Source: Ignavibacteria bacterium (lineage in GTDB: Bacteria; Bacteroidota; Ignavibacteria; UBA10030; SZUA-254). From it: a stretch of 46,554 nucleotides of DNA. Position 1 is the first letter of the stretch; each line of letters opens with the position of its first letter. Of this stretch, positions 34,117 to 42,882 are shown in pieces. The translations under genes and the position numbers were made by a program. Below the pieces are notes generated by a model that did no database searches, was not told where the DNA came from, and saw nothing but the letters and a program-made list of their open reading frames with translations. The DNA is taken from the NCBI GenBank assembly GCA_016178625.1, contig JACOSX010000110.1, forward strand, positions 1 to 46,554, written 5' to 3'.

Positions 34117-35982
34117 TCACTCCTGCACTACCAGCACAGGTATCGATAGCCGATGCCTGACCTCCGAAATCGATGCACCAAAGAAAATATCTTTGATGCC
34201 ACGGTGGCGATGCCCGCCCATGACAAGCAAGTCGATTTTTGTTTCTTGTGCAAGCTTTACAATCTGTTCAGGCACATTTCCGAAACCGAGTGTCGGATGG
34301 ACTTCAACCCCTGATGCTCTCAACTGCTGAGCGATTGTTTCCAGATGCTCGACATCGCTCCGCGCCTCATTGTCGTACGCGTCTTTCCCATACAACTGAC
34401 CGCTCACACCTTCAACGATGTGAAAGAGGTACATCGATGCACCGTGCTGCGTTGCAAGTGTCCGGGCATGAGAAAGAACTTTAGCATCCATTACTCCATA
34501 ATCTAACGCTACACCAATCTTGGAATATTCCTGTGTCTTAATCTCGATCGGGATGGGAATCGGTGGCGCGACCTTCTTTCGTCGCCACGACTTTGGTATC
34601 GAAACGTACAGGAGCAATATACCGCATCCAACAGCAATCGGAACGACAGTGAGCCACAGCCAGATTGCTCCACTGCCAGCGCCTGCAATCCAATCCGCCA
34701 GCGTTGAAGTTACCAGCTTGGCATTCAAACCAACGATGATCGTTGCAGCAATCCATGCAAGGATCTGAACCCAGAGCTTGTTGCTGAACTCTCCCATCCG
34801 TGTTCGTTCACTTGTGAATTGAATAAGCGGAATGACCGCAAACGGTAGTTGTAAACTGAGAATGACTTGACTGAGTATGAGCAATCCATACGATCCCCCT
34901 TCTCCCTGACTTGCTATCACGATAATCGCGGGGACGATTGCAATCGATCTCGTTATGAGCCGACGGAGAACCGGACGAATCTTGAACTGCAAGAAACCTT
35001 CCATCACAATTTGTCCGGCAAGTGTGCCCGTGAGCGTTGAGCTTTGTCCGGCAGAAAGGAGAGCGATCGCGAAGAGTGTGCTGGCAAGTGTCGTCCCTAA
35101 TAATGGCGTGAGCAGTTGATGCGCCTGTTGGATCTCCGTGACAACTACCCCATTCCTGAAGAAGACTGCCGCAGAAACAATAAGGATAGCGCTATTCACA
35201 AAGAAGGCAGCGTTGAGGGCAATGCCGGTATCAACAAGATTCCACTTGCACGCCTGGCGTTTCCCTTCGTCTGACTGGTCAACATCCCGTGTCTGCACGA
35301 GCGCAGAGTGGAGGTATAGATTATGTGGCATGACGGTCGCGCCGAGAATTCCGATCGCAACGTAGAGACTTTCCCGTGTCAGGTGAGGGACGAAACCCGT
35401 TCCAACTTCTCGCCACATCGGTTGTGAGAGAAGGACCTCGATACCGAAACAGATGCCGATTGTGGATACGAGCATGAGGATGAAGGCTTCCATCCTTCTG
35501 ATGCCGAAATGCTGGATCACCAGGAAAATCATCGTATCAAAGCCGGTGATAATGACGCCGTAGAGCAGCGGCACTTTGAACAGCAAGTTGAGTCCGATCG
35601 CTGTGCCGAGAACTTCGGCAAGATCGCAGGCGGCGATGGCAATTTCGCATAAGACCCAGAGTGTGAGCGCGATTGGTTTCGGATAATGTTCGCGGCAGGC
35701 TTGTGCGAGGTCTCTGCCTGTAACAATACCAAGCCTCGCAGAGAGGGTCTGCAGCAATACAGCCATCAGGTTCGACATCAACAAGACCCAGATGAGCTGG
35801 TACCCGAAGCGCGCACCGCCCTCGAGGTCAGTTGCCCAATTGCCAGGATCCATGTAACCTACACTTACGAGATATGCTGGGCCAGCAAACGCAAGCATGC
35901 GCTTGATCATGCCGGCGCTTTTTGGAATTGCAACCGTCCGGTGAACTTCGGATAGCGAGACCGTGGATTCTTTGATTGTCAT
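34117..35982 (-). CDS. mntH: NRAMP divalent metal transporter fused to a universal stress protein domain
   Basis: A 621-residue fusion. Residues 1-462 are an NRAMP (MntH-like) proton-coupled Mn/Fe importer with the metal-site motifs MDPGNWATD (DPGN at 45-48) and ATVMPHNLYLHS (about 215-226), plus SAGQSSTLTGTLAGQ. Residues about 487-620 form a cytosolic UspA domain (SKIGVALDYGVMDAKVL to DLLVMGGHRHRGIKD and LSIPVLVVQE). Its ATP loop GGHRHRG...GAS departs from the canonical G-2X-G-9X-G(S/T) spacing, so nucleotide binding is uncertain. The Usp domain may gate the transporter. The gene overlaps the mntR-like regulator by ATGA and so falls under the same operator. Confidence 0.94.
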   Translation of the reverse strand: MTIKESTVSLSEVHRTVAIPKSAGMIKRMLAFAGPAYLVSVGYMDPGNWATDLEGGARFGYQLIWVLLMSNLMAVLLQTLSARLGIVTGRDLAQACREHYPKPIALTLWVLCEIAIAACDLAEVLGTAIGLNLLFKVPLLYGVIITGFDTMIFLVIQHFGIRRMEAFILMLVSTIGICFGIEVLLSQPMWREVGTGFVPHLTRESLYVAIGILGATVMPHNLYLHSALVQTRDVDQSDEGKRQACKWNLVDTGIALNAAFFVNSAILIVSAAVFFRNGVVVTEIQQAHQLLTPLLGTTLASTLFAIALLSAGQSSTLTGTLAGQIVMEGFLQFKIRPVLRRLITRSIAIVPAIIVIASQGEGGSYGLLILSQVILSLQLPFAVIPLIQFTSERTRMGEFSNKLWVQILAWIAATIIVGLNAKLVTSTLADWIAGAGSGAIWLWLTVVPIAVGCGILLLYVSIPKSWRRKKVAPPIPIPIEIKTQEYSKIGVALDYGVMDAKVLSHARTLATQHGASMYLFHIVEGVSGQLYGKDAYDNEARSDVEHLETIAQQLRASGVEVHPTLGFGNVPEQIVKLAQETKIDLLVMGGHRHRGIKDIFFGASISEVRHRLSIPVLVVQE

Positions 35983-36632
35983 ACGACGCGGACGAAAATA
36001 GATTTCGCGATGCGCTGACTGATGAACTGCTCCTTTGGTCCGACCTTCACAATCATTGAACCATCAAACTTCATTTTCTCTTTCACAGTTAAGTTTTTAT
36101 TCAAGCCCAAGCCGAGGGTCGCAGCGAGTTGAAGCACACCCTGATCATCGTCGACACGAATGATCTTCACCCGGTCGCCGACTTCAAACTCTGACAATGG
36201 ACTATAGGCTGTTCCATCAAACTCGCCGTTCATGGTTGGAATGGGGTCACCATGCGGATCGACCTTCGGATAGCCAAGCGCTTTATCCAGCCGACGCTCC
36301 ATCTCCTGTGAGGTAACGTGTTCGAGCCGCTCTGCCTCGTCGTGGATCTCATCCCACCGATAACCGAGAAACTTCACCAGGAACATCTCCCACAGCCGGT
36401 GCCGGCGAATCATCTGAACCGCCAATCTCTTGCCCGATGCTGTCAGCGACACACCTTTATAAGGCGTGTGGTGTACAAGTCTTTTGGCAGCGAGTTTTTT
36501 GATCATGCCCGTCACCGACCCGTCGCCGATCTTGAGATGTTTCGCAAGCTCGGAGGTGGCAACACCCTTGCCGTTGTGCTGGAGTTTATAGATTCCTTTG
36601 AGATAATCCTCTGTTGATTGGTTTTTCGCCAT
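35979..36632 (-). CDS. mntR: DtxR/MntR-family metal-dependent repressor
   Basis: A 217-residue metal-sensing repressor: N-terminal winged helix (STEDYLKGIYKL, GDGSVTGMIKKLAAKRLVHH), dimerisation domain (HRLWEMFLVKFLGYRWDEIHDEAERLEH) and C-terminal SH3/FeoA-like domain (about 150-217). Putative ligands align with MntR as D9, H78, E101, E104 and H105. DtxR/IdeR iron sensors carry Cys at the position of E101 (HDEACRWEH), so Mn(II) sensing is favoured. I chose the ATG at 36632; a start at 36659 would lie inside the operator. It overlaps the NRAMP gene by 4 nt. Confidence 0.93.
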   Translation of the reverse strand: MAKNQSTEDYLKGIYKLQHNGKGVATSELAKHLKIGDGSVTGMIKKLAAKRLVHHTPYKGVSLTASGKRLAVQMIRRHRLWEMFLVKFLGYRWDEIHDEAERLEHVTSQEMERRLDKALGYPKVDPHGDPIPTMNGEFDGTAYSPLSEFEVGDRVKIIRVDDDQGVLQLAATLGLGLNKNLTVKEKMKFDGSMIVKVGPKEQFISQRIAKSIFVRVV

Positions 36633-36648
36633 AACACGAACAGTTGAT

Positions 36649-36671
36649 TTTAGGTGCACCTAAATTTAGGT
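36649..36671. promoter_or_regulatory. MntR/DtxR-type operator: two overlapping perfect palindromes
   Basis: TTTAGGTGCACCTAAA (36649-36664) is a perfect 16-bp palindrome, and ACCTAAATTTAGGT (36658-36671) a perfect 14-bp one that shares its middle half-site, giving three half-sites of TTTAGGT type. This matches the general TTAGG/CCTAA form of DtxR-family operators. It overlaps the -10 element and lies 17 nt upstream of the regulator's ATG, so metal-dependent autorepression of mntR-mntH is predicted. Confidence 0.85.
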
Positions 36672-36691
36672 TTTGGCACGGAAAAAGTCAA
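36663..36691 (-). promoter_or_regulatory. mntR-mntH promoter
   Basis: Minus-strand TTGACT (36691-36686), 17-nt spacer, TAAATT (36668-36663). Both hexamers are identical to those of the dcw promoter. The -10 lies inside the operator palindromes. Confidence 0.7.
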
Positions 36692-36831
36692 GCGGAGGTG
36701 ATGATACTGGTACAGAAAGCATCGTAGGAGAGTCACAGGTTTCCGCTCCGCCGCGGGAGCGGCGGAACGAGAAAAACTTCCGACAACGATGCGGCTGATT
36801 GCTCTCGTAAGTGTCTCATCTGATTTCCACG

Positions 36832-38178
36832 TCAATGCACGCCGCCCATCAACCTCCGTATGGGCTTCACGACGAGGAACATCAGTGCGGCGGTTACAAG
36901 AAGCACGGCGGCAACCTCGCTGAAGAGCCGATCAAGCGGCATCGTACCGAAGAAGCCCGCCGCCCAACCTGCCAACTTGTTCCCGAACGCGTTCGATAAG
37001 AACCATACACCCATCATCAACCCGACGATGCGGGTTGGCGCAAGTTTAGTCACAGCGCTGAGGCCTACGGGATAGAGACAGAGTTCGCCGAACTCCGAGA
37101 TAGCGTAGGAAAGGACCAACCACCAGGGACTGACACGGACGCCGGGCGCACTCTGCGCAAACGAACCTGCCGGCACAAGCACGAGAAAGGCGATGCCCAT
37201 GAACAGAACGCCAATGGCAAGCTTGGCGGGCACTGATGGCTCGCGCTTCCCAAGCCGTACCCACATCCATGCGAATACGGGTGCAAGCGCGATGACGAAG
37301 ATCGGCTGCACCGATTGAAACCAGGACGATGGAAAGGAAAAACCAAACACCTCAAGACGTGTGTATCGATCCGCGAATAGATTCAGTGTCGAGCCAGCCT
37401 GCTCGTAGGCGCCCCAGAAGAGAATCGCGACGAAAAAGAAAATAAAAATCGCTCCTATGCGCTTCCATTCAGTAGCTGTAAACCCTCCACTTCCTGTGGT
37501 TGCTGTTTGAGTGCTGCTAATCTTCGTTTGCGATTCCTGAATCCGACCGACTGCTGACTGCAAACGTTTCCTTCCGACGACATACTGCGTCAAGCCAAGC
37601 ACCATGCCGACGCCGGCACAGGCGAAACCGATGTGCCAGTCGACGCGCTGCGCAAGATAACCAGCTATGAGTGGACCGAACAGTGCGCCGAGATTGATAC
37701 CCATATAGAAGATCGAGAAACCGGCGTCGCGACGGGAATCTTCTTGCTCGTACAGGGACCCAACGAGCGTACTCACATTGGGTTTAAGCAGCCCGGTGCC
37801 GATCACGATCATGGCAAGTCCGGAGTAAAACATCGGCAACGCCTTGAATGCCAGTGTGAAATGACCTAGGGCAATGATAATTCCACCGATCAGTACGCTC
37901 CGGTATTGCCCGAGAAACCGGTCGGCGACAATTCCCCCGAGAATAGACGCGCCCCACACGCTGCCAGTGTACGTTCCATAGATAGAGCCCGCATCCGCAT
38001 CAGCGAAGCCGAGACCACCCGCTGCGACCGGGGCCGTCATGTAGAGGATAAGGAATGCGCGCATACCGTAGTAGCTGAAGCGTTCCCACATCTCCGTGAA
38101 GAATAGAGTTGAAAGACCACGCGGATGACCCCAAAAAGTCTTTTCGTGTGCAGCGACAGGCGTGGATTCGTTCGTCAT
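36832..38178 (-). CDS. POT/PTR-family proton-coupled oligopeptide transporter
   Basis: A 448-residue major-facilitator protein of the peptide:H+ symporter family, importing di- and tripeptides. The ExxERFxYYG signature is present as EMWERFSYYG at 29-38, followed by GGIVADRFLGQYRSVLIGG and the PTR2 motif region GTGLLKPNVSTLVGSLY with FSIFYMGINLGALFGPLIAGY. Helix 10 carries FGELCLYPVGLSAVTKLAP. About 11-12 helices are evident; bacterial members often have 14 and about 490 residues, so the linker helices seem reduced. An AGGA ribosome site precedes the ATG. It is divergent from pckG. Confidence 0.93.
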   Translation of the reverse strand: MTNESTPVAAHEKTFWGHPRGLSTLFFTEMWERFSYYGMRAFLILYMTAPVAAGGLGFADADAGSIYGTYTGSVWGASILGGIVADRFLGQYRSVLIGGIIIALGHFTLAFKALPMFYSGLAMIVIGTGLLKPNVSTLVGSLYEQEDSRRDAGFSIFYMGINLGALFGPLIAGYLAQRVDWHIGFACAGVGMVLGLTQYVVGRKRLQSAVGRIQESQTKISSTQTATTGSGGFTATEWKRIGAIFIFFFVAILFWGAYEQAGSTLNLFADRYTRLEVFGFSFPSSWFQSVQPIFVIALAPVFAWMWVRLGKREPSVPAKLAIGVLFMGIAFLVLVPAGSFAQSAPGVRVSPWWLVLSYAISEFGELCLYPVGLSAVTKLAPTRIVGLMMGVWFLSNAFGNKLAGWAAGFFGTMPLDRLFSEVAAVLLVTAALMFLVVKPIRRLMGGVH

Positions 38179-38273
38179 GATCTGTTCCTATGAGGATTGT
38201 GGATGCATGAATTGTTTCAAGGTACTGAAACACACCGATAGAATCAAGAAGAACAGACCAGAGGCGGGCACTT

Positions 38274-38302
38274 TTGTTCCTCTCCCTTTTTTTCCGTATC
38301 TT
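38274..38302 (+). promoter_or_regulatory. pckG operon promoter
   Basis: TTGTTC (38274-38279), 17-nt spacer, TATCTT (38297-38302) followed by GG; equivalently TTTG-N20-TATCTTGG. It leaves a leader of about 48 nt containing the AAAGGA ribosome site just before the pckG ATG. Confidence 0.55.
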
Positions 38303-38356
38303 GGTTCGCTTTTGGGGAAGAAAATCGTTTCAGCAATAATCATCTAAAGGAATTTC

Positions 38357-40195
38357 ATGATGTTGTCAGCTGAACAGATCAATAATGAAAAGCTTCGTCT
38401 CTGGGTTGAGGACCTTACTCGCCTGTGCCAGCCAGACCGTGTTCACTGGTGTGATGGCTCGGATAAAGAATATCGCGATCTCTGCGGTCAGCTTGTGGCA
38501 TCTGGGACGTTCATTACATTGAATGAAAAGAAGCGACCAAACAGTTTTCTTTCTCGCTCGGATCCGGATGACGTTGCTCGCATTGAGGATCGCACGTTCA
38601 TCTGCAGTTTGCGCCAACACGATGCCGGACCCACGAACAACTGGATCCATCCAAAAGAAATGAAGAAGACGCTCATGAAATTGTTCCGCGGGTGTATGCG
38701 CGGAAGAACCATGTACGTTATCCCTTTCAGCATGGGCCCCTTAGGCTCATCGATCTCACACATTGGCGTGCAAATCACAGACTCTCCCTACGTTGTTGTC
38801 AGCATGAAGATTATGACCCGAATGGGAAAGAATGTCCTCGACGTGCTCGGCGATAGTGAGTTCGTCCATTGCCTTCATTCGGTGGGAATGCCGCTTCAGC
38901 CCGGACAACGGGACGTTCCCTGGCCTTGCAATAAGGATCATAAATATATTGTTCATTTTCCCGAAGAGCGATCCATCTGGTCATTTGGAAGCGGCTATGG
39001 TGGGAATGCTCTCCTTGGAAAAAAATGTTTCGCTCTGCGGATCGCTTCCACTATGGCGCGCGAGGAGGGATGGCTTGCCGAACATATGCTCATCCTCGGT
39101 GTTGAATCTCCGGAGGGCGAAAAGACATACGTTGCGGCAGCGTTTCCGAGCGCGTGCGGAAAAACCAACTTCGCGATGCTCATCCCACCAAAAGCACTCA
39201 AGGGATGGAAAGTCACCACCGTTGGTGACGACATAGCGTGGATCAAACAGGGACCGGACGGCAAATTGCATGCAATTAATCCCGAAGCGGGATATTTTGG
39301 CGTCGCTCCGGGGACGTCATCGAAAACAAATTCAAACGCGATGGAATGTATCCGTGCAAACACGATCTTCACCAATGTCGCTCTAACACCTGATGGTGAC
39401 GTGTGGTGGGAAGGCATGACCGATGCGCCACCACATTCGCTGATCGACTGGCGAGGGCAACCATGGACACCCAATAGTGGAAGTCCAGCCGCTCATCCCA
39501 ATGCGAGGTTTACTGCTCCTGCCACTCAAAATCCTATCATCGACCCCGCATGGGAAGATCCGAAAGGCGTCCCGATCAGCGCGTTCATCTTTGGCGGACG
39601 ACGAAGCAGCATTGTTCCATTAGTCTATCAATCAGCAAATTGGAACCTTGGTGTGTACTTGGCAGCAACGATGGGCTCCGAGACAACGGCAGCAGCAGTC
39701 GGAGAAGTTGGGAAGGTTCGTCGAGATCCCATGGCGATGCTTCCGTTTTGCGGATACCACATGGCGGATTATTTTAATCATTGGCTTCAGTTCGGACGCG
39801 AACTGCCCGACCCTCCGCGCATTTTTGCCGTGAATTGGTTCCGAAAGGATGAAAATGGAAAATTCCTATGGCCCGGGTTCGGTGAGAACATGCGCGTGCT
39901 GAAATGGATCGTTGATCGTGTGCGGGGACGCGGGCACGGCATTGAAAGTCCGCTGGGTTGGATGCCGCAACACGAGGACATTACATGGGACGGATTGGAA
40001 GAATTCACGCTGGAAAAATTCAACAAGCTCATGTCGGTTAATCGTGAAGAGTGGAAGCATGAGCTGCTTTCCCAGCAAGAGCTGTTTTCGAAATTGTATG
40101 ACAGGCTTCCCAAAGAATTTATTTTCATGCGTGAGTTGATATTGTCGAGCTTATGGCGATCGCCCGAGCATTGGGAACTTGCGCATGAGAGATGA
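38357..40195 (+). CDS. pckG: Phosphoenolpyruvate carboxykinase (GTP)
   Basis: Interconverts oxaloacetate and PEP with GTP/GDP, the entry step of gluconeogenesis. The 612 residues match the length of GTP-type enzymes. Motifs: the substrate loop [38 protein letters not shown], the kinase-1a P-loop FPSACGKTN at 263-271 with the reactive Cys267, kinase-2 VGDDIAW near 289, and the GTP-binding [14 protein letters not shown] and FCGYHMADY segments. Start codon choice is between tandem ATGs at 38357 and 38360. It overlaps the MDR gene by ATGA and is divergent from the peptide transporter. Confidence 0.98.
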   Translation: MMLSAEQINNEKLRLWVEDLTRLCQPDRVHWCDGSDKEYRDLCGQLVASGTFITLNEKKRPNSFLSRSDPDDVARIEDRTFICSLRQHDAGPTNNWIHPKEMKKTLMKLFRGCMRGRTMYVIPFSMGPLGSSISHIGVQITDSPYVVVSMKIMTRMGKNVLDVLGDSEFVHCLHSVGMPLQPGQRDVPWPCNKDHKYIVHFPEERSIWSFGSGYGGNALLGKKCFALRIASTMAREEGWLAEHMLILGVESPEGEKTYVAAAFPSACGKTNFAMLIPPKALKGWKVTTVGDDIAWIKQGPDGKLHAINPEAGYFGVAPGTSSKTNSNAMECIRANTIFTNVALTPDGDVWWEGMTDAPPHSLIDWRGQPWTPNSGSPAAHPNARFTAPATQNPIIDPAWEDPKGVPISAFIFGGRRSSIVPLVYQSANWNLGVYLAATMGSETTAAAVGEVGKVRRDPMAMLPFCGYHMADYFNHWLQFGRELPDPPRIFAVNWFRKDENGKFLWPGFGENMRVLKWIVDRVRGRGHGIESPLGWMPQHEDITWDGLEEFTLEKFNKLMSVNREEWKHELLSQQELFSKLYDRLPKEFIFMRELILSSLWRSPEHWELAHER

Positions 40196-41235
40196 GCTTT
40201 GTGAAAGCTGTTCGATTCCATAGTTTCGGAGACGCCAACGTTCTTCGCTACGAAGATGCACCAGTGCCAAGCATCGGTCCCACCGATGTTCTTCTTCAGT
40301 TGAAAGCTGCCGCGCTCAATCACCTTGATGTTTTCATTCGGAGTGGGTCGAGGGAAAAGAATATTCCTCTCCCGCACATCCCCGGGTCTGATGGAGCGGG
40401 GAACATCGCTGAAGTGGGAAGAGAGGTCAAGTCTTTTAAACCTGGTGATAGCGTGTTAATCTCTCCGGGGATATCGTGCTGCCAGTGTGAAATGTGTTTG
40501 GGTGGAAAAGATAACCTCTGCTCCAAGTACCATGTGCTCGGAACCAAAGAAGATGGCACCTACGCGGAGTTCGTGAAACTTCCTGCCGCGAATGTACTTC
40601 CAATTCCACACGGATTGGATTTTAATCAGGCTGCTGCCATTCCGCTCGTGTTCTTAACGGCGTGGCATATGCTTGTGACGTTGGTTAAAGTGCGCGAGGG
40701 GGAAACTGCGCTCATACACGGAGCGGGGAGTGGTGTTGGTTCTGCGGGAATTCAAATCGCGAAATTGCTTGGCGCTCGTGTTATCACTACTACAGGATCG
40801 GACGAGAAATTGATGAAAGCAAAAGCTCTTGGTGCGGACGAGATCATCAATTATCGAGAAAAAGATTTCACTGAGGAGGTAAAACGAATCACCGAGAAGC
40901 GTGGCGTGGATGTAGTGTTCGAGCACATCGGTGGGGAAGTATTTGAGAAGAGCATTACCATTCTTGGTAAGAGCGGAAGGTTGGTGACGTGCGGTTCAAC
41001 GACAAATTTCCTAAGCAAAGTTGATATCCGATATGTGTATTCTCGACAACAAACAATCTATGGTTCATGGATGGGTTGGAAACAGGAGCTGGTTGAAGTC
41101 CTCAAATTTTTTGAAGGCGGGAAGCGAAAACTCCAACCGGTAATTGATAGCGTTTTCCCCCTGGCTCAAGCCGCCGAAGCGCAGCGAAGGATGGAGGAAC
41201 GGAAGAATTTTGGGAAGATTGTGCTGAACGTATGA
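40192..41235 (+). CDS. MDR-superfamily dehydrogenase/quinone reductase-like enzyme
   Basis: A 347-residue medium-chain dehydrogenase with an N-terminal GroES-like domain and a C-terminal Rossmann domain ([20 protein letters not shown] near 172). The structural-zinc loop keeps four Cys (C96 or C97, C99, C102, C110, in [16 protein letters not shown]). The catalytic zinc site appears lost: the usual Cys position reads NHLD and the GHE motif reads GSD. NADPH-dependent reduction of a quinone or enoyl substrate is therefore more likely than zinc alcohol dehydrogenase chemistry. It overlaps pckG upstream and the dehydratase downstream, both by ATGA. The substrate is unknown. Confidence 0.88.
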   Translation: MSFVKAVRFHSFGDANVLRYEDAPVPSIGPTDVLLQLKAAALNHLDVFIRSGSREKNIPLPHIPGSDGAGNIAEVGREVKSFKPGDSVLISPGISCCQCEMCLGGKDNLCSKYHVLGTKEDGTYAEFVKLPAANVLPIPHGLDFNQAAAIPLVFLTAWHMLVTLVKVREGETALIHGAGSGVGSAGIQIAKLLGARVITTTGSDEKLMKAKALGADEIINYREKDFTEEVKRITEKRGVDVVFEHIGGEVFEKSITILGKSGRLVTCGSTTNFLSKVDIRYVYSRQQTIYGSWMGWKQELVEVLKFFEGGKRKLQPVIDSVFPLAQAAEAQRRMEERKNFGKIVLNV

Positions 41236-42179
41236 TCTCTATCTCCGACATCGAATCTGCCTACAAAACTCTGAAGCCCGTCGTCCACAAGACGCCGCTG
41301 CTCTCATCGCGCACATTCAATCATCTCAACGGGAACGAGGTTTACTTCAAGGCAGAAAACTTCCAGCGTATCGGAGCGTTCAAGTTTCGCGGCGCGTATA
41401 ACAAGCTCTCCTCACTCACAGAAGCAGAACGAAAACGTGGCGTCATTGCACACTCCTCCGGCAACCATGCACAGGGAGTCGCACTCGCTTCTAAACTCTT
41501 CGGCATCAAGGCGGTCATTGTGATGCCTCACGATTCGGTGAAGAGCAAGGTCGAGGCAACGAAGGGTTATGGCGCGGAGGTTATCTTCTGCGGCACCACG
41601 ACAGACGACCGTGAGCGGACAACCGATGATCTCATCGATAAGTTCGGCTACACGCTCATTCACCCGTACAACGACGAAAAGTTGATCGCCGGACAGGGAA
41701 CAGTTGCTCTGGAGATTTTCCAGGATACCAAAGACCTCGACTATCTCTTTGTCCCCATCGGTGGCGGCGGATTGATTTCTGGCTGCGCACTTGCGGCGAA
41801 GAATCTTTTTCCGAATGCAAAAGTGATTGGCGTAGAAACAGAAGGGGCAAACGATTGCTTTCAATCCTTTCGAGCGAAGAAAATCATCAAACTCCAGTCG
41901 GTAAACACGATCGCCGACGGGATGCGCACGCTCTCCGTTGGCATGTTGAACTTCGAGATCATCCAGAAGTACGTCGACAATATCATCACCATCAAGGATG
42001 ACGACATCTACCCGATGATGAAGTTCTTTCTTGAGCGCATGAAGATTCTCGTCGAGCCGACGGGCGCTGTTGCACCGGCAGCGGTGATGAAAAACGCTCT
42101 CGACATCAGGGGGAAAAAGGTTTGTGCCATCATCAGCGGTGGGAACGTGGACCCCGATTTCCTGAAGAACATCCTTTGA
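41232..42179 (+). CDS. Threonine/serine dehydratase-like PLP enzyme (short, no ACT domain)
   Basis: Fold-type II PLP enzyme that deaminates threonine or serine to a 2-oxo acid, or racemises serine. The 315 residues show the lysine loop FKFRGAYNKL (Lys51), SSGNHAQGVALASKLFG, the phosphate-binding VPIGGGGLISGCAL, and EPTGAVAPAAV. The absence of a C-terminal regulatory domain places it with catabolic TdcB-type or serine-racemase-like proteins rather than biosynthetic IlvA. With pckG upstream and an ATGA overlap to the MDR gene, a role in turning amino acids into gluconeogenic precursors is plausible. A hairpin follows the stop. Confidence 0.92.
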   Translation: MISISDIESAYKTLKPVVHKTPLLSSRTFNHLNGNEVYFKAENFQRIGAFKFRGAYNKLSSLTEAERKRGVIAHSSGNHAQGVALASKLFGIKAVIVMPHDSVKSKVEATKGYGAEVIFCGTTTDDRERTTDDLIDKFGYTLIHPYNDEKLIAGQGTVALEIFQDTKDLDYLFVPIGGGGLISGCALAAKNLFPNAKVIGVETEGANDCFQSFRAKKIIKLQSVNTIADGMRTLSVGMLNFEIIQKYVDNIITIKDDDIYPMMKFFLERMKILVEPTGAVAPAAVMKNALDIRGKKVCAIISGGNVDPDFLKNIL

Positions 42180-42221
42180 CGATTTTGGATTTGTCCCGAC
42201 GAGCTCGTCAATCCGAAATCG
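42180..42221 (+). terminator. Hairpin after the pckG operon (terminator-like, no T-tract)
   Basis: CGATTTTGGATT (42180-42191) pairs with AATCCGAAATCG (42210-42221) with one G-T pair, enclosing GACGAG-CTCGTC (42198-42209) as an inner stem with TGTCCC bulged. A T-run does not follow, so termination strength is doubtful; it could equally be a dispersed palindrome. Confidence 0.5.
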
Positions 42222-42333
42222 ACACCTCGAGATCCGAAATGTTCGCTTGCCTCTTCTTCTAGTTTTCTGTACATTACTCCCACTAACAAGTCCACATCGC
42301 TACACAATTACTTAACATTCGTAAGGAGGGTTC

Positions 42334-42633
42334 ATGTATCTCGTACGAGACATTATGTACTGTAAGCCGGGACAGGTACGTCCCATGGTCGATAAGTTCA
42401 AACAGCTATCGAAGGTCATGAAGAAGATGGGGTTTACCACTCTACGGATTATGACAGATGTAAGCGCAGAGCGCTACTGGACTGTCGTGTCCGAGCAGGA
42501 GGTAGAGAGCCTTGAGAACTATGCAGAGATGTCACGCAAGACGATGACCAACAAAGACCTTCAGAAAATCATGAAGGATTACCACGAACTCGTTGAATCT
42601 GGACGGAGAGAAATTTACAAAATAGAGAAGTAG
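42334..42633 (+). CDS. Small ferredoxin-fold (NIPSNAP/ABM-like) protein
   Basis: A 99-residue soluble protein. The order MYLVRDIMYCKPGQVRPMVDKFKQ, then RIMTDVSAERYWTVVSEQEVES, suggests a dimeric alpha/beta-barrel (ferredoxin-like) fold of the NIPSNAP or antibiotic-biosynthesis-monooxygenase type. No catalytic residues can be assigned. A strong ribosome site (AAGGAGGG) lies close before the ATG at 42334, so it is likely well expressed. It stands apart from the pckG operon by about 150 nt. Confidence 0.8.
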   Translation: MYLVRDIMYCKPGQVRPMVDKFKQLSKVMKKMGFTTLRIMTDVSAERYWTVVSEQEVESLENYAEMSRKTMTNKDLQKIMKDYHELVESGRREIYKIEK

Positions 42634-42634
42634 G

Positions 42635-42882
42635 ATTCACTTGATATCATTGAAATGATTGAAACGGAAAACGCTCATATCTATTATGTCAATCATTTCA
42701 AGTGAATATCACTCCTCAAGTCTTTCTTCTCCCTAAACTTTAGCATCTTCTCCGTCGGCAGAACACGCTTGCGCTCGAGCTTCTCCTTTCCAAAATTGAC
42801 ATTGAAATGACAGAAGAATTGCTTGAGATGGAGTTATTTGAAATGATTGATATTGTTACAGGTCTCGTTTCAATTATTTCAA
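42635..42882. repeat. Two hairpins built from four copies of a 13-bp motif
   Basis: TTGAAATGATTGA occurs at 42650-42662 and 42838-42850, and its reverse complement at 42689-42701 (perfect) and 42870-42882 (one mismatch). Each direct/inverted pair forms a hairpin; the first is flanked by an added ATTCACTTGA/TCAAGTGAAT pair (42635-42644 and 42699-42708). The second overlaps the stop codon of the cystathionine lyase-like gene. The 240 nt between the two genes otherwise hold only a short minus-strand open stretch without a start codon. Confidence 0.75.

Noticed and set aside
36649-36671. Manganese riboswitch upstream of mntR-mntH
   Set aside because: The leader is too short for a yybP-ykoY-type fold, and the palindromes overlap the -10 element, which indicates a protein operator.
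36741-36767. GC-rich hairpin after the peptide transporter gene as a terminator
   Set aside because: Several alternative pairings exist and no T-tract follows on the minus strand, so I do not list it as a feature.
42700-42835. Minus-strand open stretch of about 45 codons between the small ferredoxin-fold gene and the lyase gene
   Set aside because: It has no start codon or ribosome site and no recognisable family; at most a gene remnant.
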